Below are positions 20,015-30,603 of a stretch of 31,710 nt of DNA, in pieces. The number at the start of each line of letters is the position of its first letter. Within the stretch, counting starts at the first letter, position 1. The notes beneath the pieces were generated by a model. That model was not told where the DNA came from. It did no database searches and saw only the letters and a program-made list of their open reading frames with translations. This DNA is from Lingula anatina (lineage: Eukaryota > Brachiopoda > Lingulata > Lingulida > Lingulidae). The stretch spans positions 1 to 31,710 of the forward strand of contig NW_019773949.1 in the NCBI RefSeq assembly GCF_001039355.2, read 5' to 3'. The translations under genes were made by a program, and so were the position numbers.

Positions 20015-20311
20015 TGAATATTTGGAAGCCATGGAGAGAAAATACTTTGATACAGGTTGAAGAAGACAATGAAACCGTGAGGCAGGTACTTGAAAAGAGC
20101 AAAGGGCAACCAGATTTCCACCAATCAGTGACACTGTGGGACTTTGGTGGTCAGTATGTCTTCTACACGACACATCAAACTTTCCTCACCTGGCGAGCTG
20201 TCTACTTACTGGTGTTTGACCTCACCAAAGGTTTAAATGACCCCGTCCACGTGGAGCGATGTGGCACAGTTGAAGATAGCACAGTTGATATCATCCCAAG
20301 CACTGTTGGTG
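20015..20311 (+). CDS. Gene A: Roc exon with switch II
   Basis: A 297-nt exon in phase 1-1, between tttcaacttgcag and gtaagtatt. It encodes the middle of the Roc domain. The key motif is VTLWDFGGQYVFYTTHQTF: DxGGQ is the G3/switch II signature shared by Roc GTPases. LLVFDLTKGLND follows, the hydrophobic strand after switch II. It begins VNIWKPWRENT. Gene A has no recognised exon between 9734 and this one, whereas gene B shows a candidate exon soon after its 63-nt exon. One or more gene A exons may therefore have been missed or lost in the retrotransposon-bearing intron. Confidence 0.9.
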
Positions 20312-20432
20312 GTAAGTATTCAAAACGATGGTCATTTTTGTTTTGCAAATGACGTTAGTTTACATGTTTGTACAGCTCCTACTCTGTATGTTAACCCGAA
20401 TCCTATGACAGTAAAGGTCACGTGTGATTGTG

Positions 20433-20434
<2 letters not shown>

Positions 20435-20509
<75 letters not shown>
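20435..20509. repeat. (AT)n microsatellite
   Basis: About 37 AT dinucleotides in a gene A intron. It abuts a Tc1-like copy that lacks its left end, so the repeat may have grown from the TA target site. Confidence 0.95.
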
Positions 20510-20510
<1 letters not shown>

Positions 20511-20514
20511 CGAC

Positions 20515-21393
20515 TGATTTTGTTGTCCAGGTTGTCAAGGTTCGACATTGCTTGTCAGTTGACATCGCAGTGGAACAATTTCGCACTGAAGAATGTGTCT
20601 GTGAAAACTTTTAGGCGTCGGTTACATGCTCAGAGAGTTTACAGCAGGGTAGCGAGACTGAAACCTCTGATATCATTACAAAACAGGCAACGTAGAGTGA
20701 ATTAGGGCCAACAGGATCTGAAACTGTACCGTCCATGACAATAAGTCCTATATAGTTTTTTTTCTGATGAGTGTCGCTTTGGTCTGACCTCTGATGACAG
20801 ACGGGACCGATGCTGGTGAACTGCTTGTAAAGCATTTGGACCATATGCACTGAATTTTCGAACCCGGATCAGCATATCCATTATGGTGTGGGGCTGCATC
20901 AGCATCCATGGCATGGGTGAATTAGTAGTGGTTGATGGAAAAATTGAATCACCAGTAATATATCGATGTTTTGGAGTCAGGCTTGCTACCATCTATTACT
21001 AACATGTTTGGTCACAGGAATTATCCATTTGTTCACCAGGATGACAGTGCTCCTTGTCACAGACCCAGATGCCCGTCCAACCAGCAGACAAAGTCTGTTA
21101 GATTTGGGGTTACATGCCTGGGTCAGCATATGCCCTGAACGCATCAGACAATTATATGAATCCTTGCCTCACAGACTGGCAGCCATTATTAGGTTACGTG
21201 GCTATGCCACTAAGTACTAATTTTTGATATGAAATTGCATATCTTGGTAGAATGTTCATTTTGTTCTCATTTTATGTATTTTTGTGAAATTTGATGTTAA
21301 TAAAATGATACCAGGAGCATATCATTCCACAGTCATTTATCTCCCCCAAAGTATTGGTTCAGTAGGGGTGACACTTCTATTGTCCAGTGTGTG
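20515..21393 (+). mobile_element. Tc1-like transposon copy lacking its left end
   Basis: Frame-broken plus-strand coding remains include SVKTFRRRLHAQ, FSDECRFGL (first catalytic Asp region of a Tc1 DDE transposase) and MVWGCISIHGMGELVVVDG. The right terminus ggggtgacacttctattgtccagtgtgtg ends at 21393 and is followed by TA. The same end, with its matching left end, occurs in the short element at 29918-30145. The left terminus is missing here and is replaced by the (AT)n tract. The copy is non-coding and sits in a gene A intron. Confidence 0.75.
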
Positions 21394-21479
21394 TATATGG
21401 AGGGATCTTCTGCATTTCCAAATATATAACGGTGTCCATATTACATATAAAAAGATAATATTCGTTCATTTCTTTTCAG

Positions 21480-21610
21480 ATTTGTTAAAGTTCTGGCAGA
21501 ATTCTATCCATACTCTCACTGAGATAGTTAAAGGTCCAAAATCGGAGTATATTTGTCCCAGAATCCTATTAGTGGGGACACACAGAGATAAACTTGGACA
21601 TACGGAAAAG
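21480..21610 (+). CDS. Gene A: Roc exon with guanine-specificity motif
   Basis: A 131-nt exon from ttcttttcag to gtaggggc, phase 1 to phase 0. It encodes LLKFWQNSIHTLTEIVKG, then CPRILLVGTHRDKLGHTEK. THRD is the G4 motif (NKxD equivalent) common in Roc domains and reads the guanine base. The change of phase at its 3' end separates the all-phase-1 front half of the gene from the rest. Confidence 0.9.
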
Positions 21611-21774
21611 GTAGGGGCTCAAAAAAGGTGATTTTATACCTTTTATTTTTATTTTGCAGTCATTGTGTTCTGAGTACATTGGAAAATATGTTCTTGATAA
21701 TTTTTGTAAACTACGTTGAAAAGTTCTAAACTCCAAGTCATTTATTCAATATATACCATACATTCGGTTTACAG

Positions 21775-23014
21775 GAAAGGAAGAAGGCAGTAGAGGCAAG
21801 GTTCAGTGAAATTCAGGAATACTTGCGCAGGAGACCGGCACACGACATGCATGTGCAGCCATATTTTTATGCTGTGAACAACTGCAACCCTCAGGACGCT
21901 GGGATACAAGAGTTAAGAGAGGACATACGAAAAACTATCAAGGAGCAGCCATACTGGGGTGAAGAGCAGCCGTTGAAGTACGTGCTTCTGGAAAAGAGTC
22001 TAAAGGAGGTCAGCGACACTAAGAAGTGTCTGAACCTTAAAGAAGTGCTTGAGATAGGGAAACGATATGGACTGGTGAACTATGAAATGGTAATTCACTT
22101 TTTGAAATTCTACAGCGATCTAGGGGAACTTGTTTTCTTCAATGAAGATGACACTCGCAACATCGTCATATTAGATCCCCAGTGGTTGATTGATGCCTTT
22201 GCATCCCTGATAACTGTAGAGAAGTACCACAAAGGTTCCAGCCTAGAAGCCATGGTTTATTGGGATCTGCTGGACAACAGGGGAGAACTGGATGACCGGC
22301 TGATTGACATTGTGTGGGAGGAAGAGGCTGAGCTGAAGGAAAACAAGAGAATTCTTCTTCGTATTTGTCAACGTTTTGATCTGCTAGTTGAACTACAGGA
22401 AGATGCCGACGGGCAATGGAAGAAGTATTTAGTACCTTGTGTGCTGAAAAACCACCCAAATCCAGAAGGCTATTTGAAGATACCTGAATGTCCATCAGAA
22501 GGTTATTTGGAGATGCAGAAGATTCCTCCATTATACCTGATGTTTGATGGTGGATTCTGCCCCCCTGGTCTCTTTCATCGCCTGGTGGTCTGCTGCTACA
22601 GGAAGTGGTCATCCCACGACAAAAAGCCATACTGCGACTATGCATGCTTCAAGGTGGAGAGGTCTACTCACACAATTTTGGAATTATCTAATGAAGGGGA
22701 CGGCATCTTCAAACTCATGGTTGGCTCATTGAAAACAGATGTCAACGATCTGGATAGCGACAGTGCATTCCACGTACTGGCCTACATCAATCAGGAGCTA
22801 GACCGCATTAGTGGTGCCTACTTCCCCTACCTGAAATACTGCATTGGTTTCCGCTTTCCACATGGCTTAGAGAAACTGACAGAAGATCTGAAGACAGAGG
22901 TGTTGGAGCATGACGACGTCTGTCCACCTGGCTGCCGAGAAGTTATTGAAACCGCCCCATACAGGCGATGGCTGAAGAAAAATGAAAATATCATTTGTCC
23001 ATCCGCCAGAATCG
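21775..23014 (+). CDS. Gene A: end of Roc and the COR domain
   Basis: A 1240-nt exon from cggtttacag to gtaggtga. It starts in phase 0 with ERKKAVEARFSEIQEYL and contains the last Roc strand (YFYAVNN, G5 region). It then runs through the C-terminal-of-Roc (COR) domain. Recognisable COR features are VIHFLKFYSDLGELVFFNED and NIVILDPQWLIDAFASLI in the N-terminal COR half, and YLVPCVL, LYLMFDGGFCPPGLFHRLV and DLDSDSAFHVLAYI in the C-terminal half. In Roco proteins COR mediates dimerisation and couples nucleotide state to output. The open frame runs 8 bases past the donor to a TGA, so reading through the intron would end the protein here. Confidence 0.92.
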
Positions 23015-23186
23015 GTAGGTGAATCACTGCAGGTATTGTAATTTTATTTTTTTTATTAGAAGAGTGAATATGCCGTCTGTGCCAAGGATCGGAGAAGTAA
23101 CACTGGGCATTCAGTGTTTTAACAAAGCTAAGTGGCTAAGTTTTCCACATTTATGCATGCATATGAGCTTAATGTATTTTAAATTA

Positions 23187-23284
23187 AGCCTCAGTCACAA
23201 CCGGACGTACGAATTTCAGGATCGTACGTCCCCTGCGATTTTTTGGGTGTTGCGGAGCCCGCACGGCCGGTTGTGACCGAGGCT
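23187..23284. mobile_element. 98-bp Harbinger-type MITE
   Basis: The ends AGCCTCAGTCACAACCGG and CCGGTTGTGACCGAGGCT are inverted copies. They are flanked by TTA at 23184-23186 and 23285-23287, the three-base target duplication expected for PIF/Harbinger elements. Inside is a second nested inverted repeat, ggacgtacga..tcgtacgtcc, so the element can fold into a two-part hairpin. Confidence 0.7.
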
Positions 23285-23400
23285 TTAGACATGTGCAGTC
23301 AAAGTCATACTTATTAAGAGACTATCAAAACAGAAGACTTTGACCATTTTAAATCTATTTTAAAACACACATTTTTAATTCTGTCTATATCTCTGAGATT

Positions 23401-23403
<3 letters not shown>

Positions 23404-23479
<76 letters not shown>
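23404..23479. repeat. (AT)n microsatellite
   Basis: About 38 TA dinucleotides in a gene A intron. Confidence 0.95.
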
Positions 23480-23483
<4 letters not shown>

Positions 23484-23579
23484 TTTAATAAGATTGATTT
23501 TTAGTAGTGTAAATTTTAAATGATTTCCAATGAGAGTGTACGATTAAAATATTGTAGTCATTTTAATGATTTTAGCATA

Positions 23580-23650
23580 TTAGTCATTATTGCAAGGCGC
23601 CATAAGATAGAATGTAAGGCGCCATATAAGAATCTTATTATTATTATTAA
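23580..23650 (+). repeat. Probable SINE-type 3' tail
   Basis: The motif aaggcgccata occurs twice (about 23596 and 23618) and is followed by taagaatcttattattattatt. A GCGCC box followed by an (ATT)n tail is common at the 3' ends of invertebrate SINEs. No tRNA-like head with A and B boxes was recognised, so this is a fragment or a chance match. Confidence 0.35.
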
Positions 23651-23683
23651 GAGACATTGTACAATGAAGCATTAATATAGATA

Positions 23684-24997
23684 CACTGATGCTCATAAGT
23701 TAAGCAACACCCCGATTTTTCAAAAGTTTCTTCTATCATGATCATTATTTCATTTGTTGGTGGGATTATGCATATTTCTTTCATATTTTATAAATAACTT
23801 TTTCAAGTTGAATATTTCGGTTAAAGAAATACACCACACAGCTTATTGTAATAATCAAAATGACTTTATTAACCAAACGGTACTAAAATATGCCAAACCA
23901 TGTGTCAAAAAAGTATGCTCACACAGCAAATAGTACGTGCTGATTATAACAGCTTATTATGAAAAAATAAAGTTCGATCATCTAAGAATTAGTTTCAATA
24001 AAAGAAGACTGTAGATATTAGATGATTAATCGTCTATTGTGCAATAAATATAGAGTGTGCTTTCCCTGGTTTTGAACAACAGCTTCACATTGTCTCCTGC
24101 AACTTGCCACCAAATTCTGCCAATCTTGCTTTGAGAGCCGTTCCATTCTTCATTTACTGCCTGCTGGTCCTCTCTAATGTTTCTAACTGGAGATTGTCTC
24201 TCATTTATTGCCCTGTCAATCATATCCTAAGCATGCTCGATTACATTGAGAATTGGTAAATATGCAGGCCAATCCAAATGTGTGATACCGCGCTGTTGCA
24301 GCGCGTCTTGCACGGACCATGCTTTCTGAATGGGCGCATTGTCCTGCACCAAAATGATTTTTCTTTCTGGCTTTGCTTGAATGTGTGATTGTATGCACCC
24401 CAATGGTATTTCGGCTCTGTATTGCTGACCAGGACGCCTCCCTTGAATGACGTACGGTGGCAATTTTTCATTGTTTGGCTGAAATGAACTGGTCCTGGTG
24501 GCATAATCGAACCAGATATCCTCATCTCCTGCGTCGGTTAATAAAGGTCTACCAGAAAGAGGCTTGTCCATTACATGATGAGTTTGGCGCAATTTTGCTA
24601 CCAGCTTGGACACTTGACTTGGTGCTGCTTTTTTGTTGCCTTGCAATCTGTCCCTTTGGCACCCCAGCACGATGGCTTCCCATTATTTGCCATCTGATTT
24701 CCTCGTTGAGTCCTCTTCTAGCCATTGGTAGGTCCAAAATAACAAATTGTGCCCAAGAAACTAGCCAAACTGGAAGCTCCTCATGGCATGGCCAAACTGT
24801 GTTTTTCGCAAGTGGCACCCCCACTGCATATTCTATCATGTCCAACAGTAAATAGTACTCTAATGTCACGGTCCAGTAGGTCAAAGTAAAAACAAGAGAA
24901 ATATCTAGCTATTGTACAAATTTTGCCTCAATAAAATTTTTGGTTGCTGAGAAATTCGAGAAATATGGAAGTGTTGCTTAACTTATGAGCATCAGTG
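23684..24997 (-). mobile_element. Tc1-like transposon, nearly full length but degenerate
   Basis: The ends CACTGATGCTCATAAGTTAA and their inverted copy at 24970-24997 are flanked by TA (23682-23683 and 24998-24999). The perfect part of the repeat is about 28 bp. At 1.3 kb the element has the standard Tc1 size. It lies in the intron between the COR and Death-domain exons, in antisense orientation to gene A. Confidence 0.85.
24026..24725 (-). pseudogene. Degenerate Tc1-like transposase
   Basis: On the minus strand the frame opening near 24725 reads MARRGLNEEIRWQIMGSH, the usual start of a Tc1-type helix-turn-helix. It then shifts to a frame with QVSKLVAKLRQTHHVMDKPL and a GRP-like linker. The catalytic part carries ILVQDNAPIQKAW and THLDWPAYLPILNVIEHA, equivalents of the second Asp and the DWPxxSPDLNPIE block. 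The tail runs to 24026. About 230 codons remain and at least two frame breaks are present, so the gene is dead. Confidence 0.75.
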
Positions 24998-25176
24998 TAT
25001 GTTTGAATCAGATAAAATAGCCAAAGCAAATCCATAAAATTTTAATACAAAATAGCCAATTTATTTGAGTATGCTAAGATACTGATTTTGTAGATGAATA
25101 TTCACTATTATAATTAGTATGTTACTTGTAATATATTGAGGGTTGCGTTATGATATTTCCTGTTTCATTTTCATAG

Positions 25177-25559
25177 CTGTCTATCCCCCTGATGACGTGG
25201 TGTGTGACTTAGCAAGAAATATTGGATTTGAGTGGGAGGAAGTAGCTGCCTATCTTGGAGTGAAGAGACCTCAGATAGAACAGCTCAAACTCAACTTCCC
25301 CTGTGACGCACTTGGTCAGATCCGCAATATGCTGTTTCAGTGGAGAGATTCCATGGCGTCAAGTGGCAATGAAAGGCCTCGAGACAAGCTGAAGGAAGCT
25401 TTGACAAGAGCTCGTCGAAATGACTTAGCTGACAGTCTTCCTCCTGACCAAAGCAAGGATAAAAGAATCCATCGCAATCAAAAGCCCAGTAATGCAATTA
25501 TGTCATTTTTCCAATGGCTTCTAATAAAAATGTTGAGGGGGAGGCAAAATAATAGCTAA
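25177..25559 (+). CDS. Gene A: C-terminal Death domain exon
   Basis: The last coding exon, from ttcatag to the TAA stop at 25557-25559, entered in phase 1. Residues from about 6 to 90 form a Death domain: DDVVCDLARNIGFEWEEVAA, YLGVKRPQIEQLKLNFP, and LFQWRDSM followed by KLKEALTRARRNDLAD. The W in FEWEEVA, the L..I..L pattern of helix 3 and the W in QWRD are family hallmarks. Death domains bind other Death domains and assemble signalling platforms in cell-death and innate-immune pathways. A tail of about 35 residues follows, with a hydrophobic stretch (AIMSFFQWLLIKMLRG) that may bind membrane or partner protein. Exons from 9116 to here encode about 770 residues. Confidence 0.9.
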
Positions 25560-25604
25560 GTAATTGCCTGTTCATCAACTTGTAAACACTGACTTTCGAT
25601 CCAG

Positions 25605-26650
25605 AAACATGCACAGTTCAAGGTAGATTCAGTCTATCTACACGGACTTTACATCAACCTAGACATTAGTGTGAACATACGTCAAAGACATGTACAGTTC
25701 ATGGTGGATTCAGTCTCTCTACACAGACATTAGATTAACGTAGACATCAGTGTAAGCATACGTCAAAGACATGTACAGTTCTTGGTGGATTCAGTCTCTC
25801 TACACAGACATTAGATCAACATAGACATCAGTGTAAACATACTTCAAAGACATACAGTTCTTGGTGGATTCAGTCTGTCTACACAGACATTAGATCAACG
25901 AAGACATCAGTGTAAGCATACTTCAAAGACATGTACAGTTCATGGTGGATTCAGTCTCTCTACACAGACATTAGATCAACGTAGACATCAGTGTAAGCAT
26001 ACTTCAAAGACATGTACAGTTCATGGTGGATTCAGTCTCTCTACACAGACATTAGATCAACGTAGACATCAGTGTAAGCATACTTCAAAGACATGTACAG
26101 TTCATGGTGGATTCAGTCTCTCCACACAGACATTAGATCAACGTAGACATCAGTGTAAGCATACTTCAAAGACATGTACAGTTCATGGTGGATTCAGTCT
26201 CTCCACACAGACATTAGATCAACGTAGACATCAGTGTGAGAATAATTCAAAGACATGTACAGTTCATGGTGGATTCAGTCTTTTACACAGACATAAGATC
26301 AACGTAGATATCAGTGTAAGCATACTTCAAAGACATGTACAGTTCATAGTGGAGTCAGTCTCTCTACACAGACATTAGATCAACGTAGATATCTATGTAA
26401 GCATACTTCAAAGACATGTACAGTTCATGGTGGATTCAGTTTCTCTACACAGACATTAGATCAACACAGACATTAGTGTGAGCATACTTCAAAGACATGT
26501 ACAGTTCATGGTGGATTCAGTCTCTCTACACGGACATTAGATCAACGTAGACATCAGTGTGAGCATACGTCAAAGACATGTACATTTCATGGTGGATTCA
26601 GTCTCTCTACACAAGCATTAGATCAACTCTACACAGACATCAGTGTGAAC
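25605..26650 (+). repeat. 80-bp minisatellite in the 3' UTR of gene A
   Basis: About 13 copies of an approximately 80-bp unit (core caaagacatgtacagttc, then tggattcagtctctctacac and agacattagatcaacgtag) start about 45 bp after the gene A stop codon. The copies are closely similar and the ends are more divergent. Within a unit the segments acagacattag and tagacatcag look like an older internal duplication. There is no sustained coding frame. Confidence 0.9.
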
Positions 26651-28060
26651 TTTTAATTGGGCTTTATATTTTATTTCCTATACATTGAACTCGATATTGT
26701 CCATATGATTTGCTATACATGTATTGCATTTGTAGGCTTTTGGTGGTACACAATATTACTTTTAATTTAGATTTTTATACCTAATTTTGCTAAATTTGTT
26801 TCCTTTTGCGTTGCGTGTTCATCATATAGTTCTATAGATAATAATCAGTAAAATTGTTTTAAATTGGTATTTACTCCTTAATATTTGGTGTGTAATATTG
26901 CCTTCGACGCTTTTACTCCAAGTGATTTTGTAAAATTTTAAACTGCATCCGTTATTTTCTTTAAAAGTGCTTCTTGTAAATATTGCAGTTACTATCTTCC
27001 TATATATCTAAACTGGTGATAGTTAGACAGCTCTGCCAATCTTTGTGTTAAAATTAATCTTGATCGGGGATGACGATTGCTTTCTCATAACAAAAGAGGA
27101 AAGTATTAGCTTGACGATAAATGTTGAGAGGTTTATGTTTATATATAGCATAGAGAAGTATATGCGCCGATATCTTAGATATTTCGAAGGATATATTTAT
27201 TGTTATAAATCAGCATAAAGGTAGTTGCATTATTAATTAATTTAGATACATAGGAGACGCATCTTTGATATTTGGATGATAATACACCATTACATTATAT
27301 CCTTAAATGCTTCAGTGGAAGAGCTGCATTCAAGGCATGTGTATCACATCCGTAACATTTAATTAGATTTTTTCCAGTAGTTCATTTTTGTTAGATAGTA
27401 GAGTGATATTATTTGTGTGTTAACTAAAATATCTTGGGCAGCGTGTTTGTAGTGTTTTAAATAAACTTTAATTAGATAAAGAAAAACGTGATAATTGTAT
27501 TGGTAAGATGGGATTACTTGAATTGTTCTCTTCTTGGTAGAAATTATCCGTTATTTTTCACTGACAGAAGAAATGCAATGTTTCCAACAGAAAGAAAAAT
27601 GCGACCAGGACTTCATCTTGGGCCTCCACCGAATATCCTCTCTATAATTGCCTTTGAGAATAGGTCAGTTCAATAATTTAGAAAGAAAATGGCTCCATGG
27701 CCGCACAAAGGTCACCTCACAATGTAAAGAGGGATTTAGGAAAGCTTTGAGAGAAGCCTTTTAACTTCATACTAATATACAACCAGTGGAAAAAAAGAAC
27801 GAACTGACAAACCGTATGTTGACTGGCACTGCAGCAGCTATATACGTCCGTATGCTATTGAAACAAGCATCACTGCAGTGTGTGTTTGCGGGTGCGTGAG
27901 TGGTTGTGTGCCTGTGTGTGTGTGTGTGGGGGGGGTGTAAATGTGGCGGTGGTGTGATTCAATAACATAAGTAAGAATGCTATTTGTTTTGAAAAGGTAA
28001 TCTATGTCAACACAGCAGCTCAGTGTCAACCCATATGTATACAGTACACGTATATCCCTC
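26651..28060 (+). other. Presumed 3' UTR end of gene A and intergenic sequence
   Basis: AT-rich sequence with no gene recognised. A polyadenylation signal (AATAAA) at 27460-27465 is a candidate end for the gene A transcript; use of a nearer unconventional signal cannot be excluded. At about 27875-27950 there is a TG- and G-rich low-complexity stretch. The open frame at 27488-27676 has no recognisable motif. Confidence 0.4.
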
Positions 28061-28070
28061 AAGTGACCGT

Positions 28071-28666
28071 GTGAGGTCATTTACGACCCCAGCCACATGA
28101 TTTAATGTGCCATCTCTTTATTTTTTATTCGAATTTTCTTTCCTAGTATGAGTTTCTCAGTCTACTAATCCTACACACTTCCACAGTTTTTTGCAAGGAT
28201 CATCCAATTAGTGTGGCGTATATATCACAAACTCTTGTGGGGTCATTTATTGGTTTTTAAACATTGTATTAGCGTGTTAGCGTATTCCCTAGCCAGCAAG
28301 TCAGCTAAAATTTCATTTTTATTGATGTTAGCAGGATGCTAGCTCAACATAAGTCATTTTTTACTCAAATATTCAAATATATTTTCCCTGATGTACATTT
28401 CCATTTAGTGTGGCAAAAAAAGAGAAATATTTTTTGCAAGGGGGAACTGACAAGGACTGTCTAAATAATGTTGTTATGTTGTTCTTAAAATATGTGTTTG
28501 GTTATTTCTTGCAATAAAAGTATTATTGCTAAATACTTATTACATTAGATCATTATAAAATACTTGTCTTAAATACTGGGAGTAGTATAGGTGTGATAAA
28601 CCCCCAACAAGCCTTTAATAATAAGGATCCATGTACAGAGCACAATGGGGTCATAAATTACCCCAC
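28071..28666. mobile_element. Candidate MITE bounded by inverted repeats
   Basis: GTGAGGTCATTTACGACCCCA (28071-28091) and the inverted 28646-28666 (GTGGGGTAATTTATGACCCCA) match at 17 of 21 bases, counted by eye. A third related motif, gtggggtcatttat, lies at about 28237-28250. The interior has no coding capacity. I found no clear target duplication, so the family is unassigned. Confidence 0.45.
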
Positions 28667-29438
28667 TTAGTCATTTCAGTCAGTAAAATAGCTTTGTCGC
28701 TTGAGGATTTAGAAAAGAAGCACGGACAATTTCAGCACACGGCGCCCGTGTAAATGTAAACTAGGCTTTAGTTAGTACTGGGGACGAAACTAGGCTTTAG
28801 TTAGGGTTAGTCGGAGTATCGCGGTTAGTACTGGGGACGAAAGTCACCTGTACAAAGTAATGGAGAACGGACTACGGTTTCTAACGGACTACCATTTCAG
28901 TCACACCGGCTCCGTTACTAGGACGTAAACGTAATTCACACCAGCCTATATCAATAATCTAAAAACACAATACGCCCCGTGGTTTCAATGGGCAATCAAT
29001 ATCAACATAACGGCTGCTGCTGAGTATTAACCTGGAAATATTACAATGAAAATATAAACTGTTTACGTGCCGTTCACCATTGTGGCCTAAACAATAGAGC
29101 AGTACACTAGCATATACCAGTACACACCGAGCAGGAGAATTTGTGTTTACTTGAGAGCAATGGCGGTCGTATAAAGTACGCAGTAAAAATCTGGGTTGTA
29201 ACAGGATTAAGGAATACAGGTATACTTACATTATAGTATGAGGTGTACATGCATATCGATTTAAAATAATTCTAACAAACTCCGTTTTAATGGCATTGTT
29301 TAAATGCTGTTTTGTCGTCCTTAGATCCTCATTTTATAGTATCATAATATGAAGTGAGAAGTACGTCCACTCCATTCGTACTCCTCTACAAGTTCAGTCA
29401 TATTCTAAGTCACAACGAGAGGAAAGTGAGATGGGAAA
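28667..29438 (+). promoter_or_regulatory. Upstream region of gene B, presumed promoter and 5' UTR
   Basis: No gene is seen in this stretch. Two short direct repeats occur at 28760-28842 (actaggctttagttag twice, and gttagtactggggacgaaa twice). A TATAAAG lies at 29170-29176, about 265 bp before the gene B start codon, and is a possible TATA box. Whether transcription starts there cannot be read from the sequence. An upstream atg at 29431 runs only two codons to TGA before the true start. Confidence 0.35.
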
Positions 29439-29493
29439 ATGACAGAAGTGTCAGATGGTTGGATTGACCCCCTAAGAAATATTACTGAATTTG
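29439..29493 (+). CDS. Gene B: first coding exon
   Basis: ATG at 29439 opens MTEVSDGWIDPLRNITEF and ends in phase 1 before gtaagttttg. The upstream in-frame context and the seamless joining of frame across the next four exons support this start. It is the N-terminus of a Roc-COR-Death type protein paralogous to gene A. There is no signal peptide and no leucine-rich repeat. The matching first exon of gene A must lie left of the window. Confidence 0.7.
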
Positions 29494-29845
29494 GTAAGTT
29501 TTGTGAATTATCTTTTTTTTCTGAAAGCGATGTCCTTTTGATAACCCCGTATGAGTCGAACTAATAAATGACCCACCTTTGTTGTAATATAAAACTAGAG
29601 TGCTCTCATAACAAAATTACACTCGTGTACACTTTAAGAAAACATTGTGATTTGGGACTTAACTTTGGGTACTCTATATAAGTATAACATTTTGATTCTG
29701 GAATGATAATTTATCTAGAGTGGGACTTGTGCAGGGTACTATATAAAACCGCAAGGTATTTCAGTAATGTAAACATTAGGTATTTGTAGAATAGGACATA
29801 TTAATTATTGAAAACCTTAATACTTCATTTTGTCGTATTCTGTAG

Positions 29846-29872
29846 GTGGTGAAGACCTGGATACAGTAATAG
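29846..29872 (+). CDS. Gene B: 27-nt exon (phase 1-1)
   Basis: The exon lies between cgtattctgtag and gtaagtgaag. In phase 1 it encodes GEDLDTVI between split codons. It is the longest of the three mini-exons that link the start exon to the Roc exon. Confidence 0.65.
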
Positions 29873-29917
29873 GTAAGTGAAGTGTTGGAAACGTGTTTGC
29901 CTGTGTAACACAATATA

Positions 29918-30145
29918 CACACACTGGACAATAGAAGCGTCACCCCCTGAATCAGAGTAATCAAAGTTATAATACCTGGTCTACTTATAATAAGTATAAA
30001 ACCGCTGTACAATGGAATTGTTTTGTATGTCTTTTTGTGAAATTTGATGTTAATAAATTGATACCAGGAGCATATCATTCCACAGTCATTTATCCCCCCT
30101 AAGTACTGGTTCTGTAGGGGTGACACCTGTATTGTCCAGTGTGTG
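29918..30145. mobile_element. 228-bp Tc1-derived MITE
   Basis: The ends CACACACTGGACAATAGAAG and the inverted ctattgtccagtgtgtg-type terminus are flanked by TA at 29916-29917 and 30146-30147. The right 100 bp matches the right end of the Tc1-like copy at 20515-21393 almost base for base, so it is an internal-deletion derivative of that family. It lies in a gene B intron. Confidence 0.8.
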
Positions 30146-30363
30146 TATATATACCAAGACACGAATAGGTAAAGTGTACTGTAAGTCCAGAAGACGAAAT
30201 ATTGGTTGGTAAATATCAGCTAATTTCACTAGTTATATGCTAGTTACATCCTAGATATTTAGAGACAGTAAACCTCATACCTCGATAAAAGTAGGCGGAA
30301 AGCTTACATTACGTGGCATTTAAATTGATAATACATTTATTTTGTATACATTATATTTTTCAG

Positions 30364-30375
30364 CGGAACAGATAG
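30364..30375 (+). CDS. Gene B: 12-nt micro-exon (phase 1-1)
   Basis: The exon cggaacagatag lies between atatttttcag and gtaagtattg. In phase 1 it encodes Glu-Gln-Ile between split codons. It has the same length, phase and donor type as the gene A exon at 6740-6751 (Gln-Gln-Phe), and both follow a stretch reading close to acctcatac, so they are likely orthologous positions. Confidence 0.7.
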   Translation, partial: RNR

Positions 30376-30594
30376 GTAAGTATTGAAAAAAGCACATTAA
30401 AATAAAAGTAAACAAAGTCGACCTAAATTGTAGCCAGAGAGCTTTCATCACAGAATTGTGTACGCTTTGGGTGAACATTGTAAATTGGAAACCGTTTTGT
30501 CCAGTCTATAATATTGCAAATTTCCGTAAATATTTTTTTAAAAATCTTAATCAATTATACACCTATATTCATCCTCAATATCTTTCTCTTTCAG

Positions 30595-30603
30595 CAAGTT
30601 TGG
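30595..30603 (+). CDS. Gene B: 9-nt micro-exon (phase 1-1)
   Basis: The exon caagtttgg lies between tctttctctttcag and gtaagtatg. In phase 1 it encodes Ser-Leu between split codons. Length, phase, donor and acceptor type equal those of the 9-nt units in the gene A array, but here the exon is single. Confidence 0.7.

Larger units (their letters stand above)
23015..25176 (+). other. Gene A intron between COR and Death-domain exons
   Basis: A 2.2-kb intron holding a Harbinger-type MITE, an (AT)n tract, a short SINE-like tail and a Tc1-like element, each listed separately. The acceptor is tttcattttcatag. No further exon is seen. Confidence 0.7.

Noticed and set aside
22166-22645. 159-codon minus-strand frame
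   Set aside because: It is the shadow of the COR exon of gene A on the other strand.
27838-28080. 80-codon minus-strand frame rich in Thr, His and Pro
   Set aside because: It reads through a TG-rich low-complexity stretch and has no recognisable domain.
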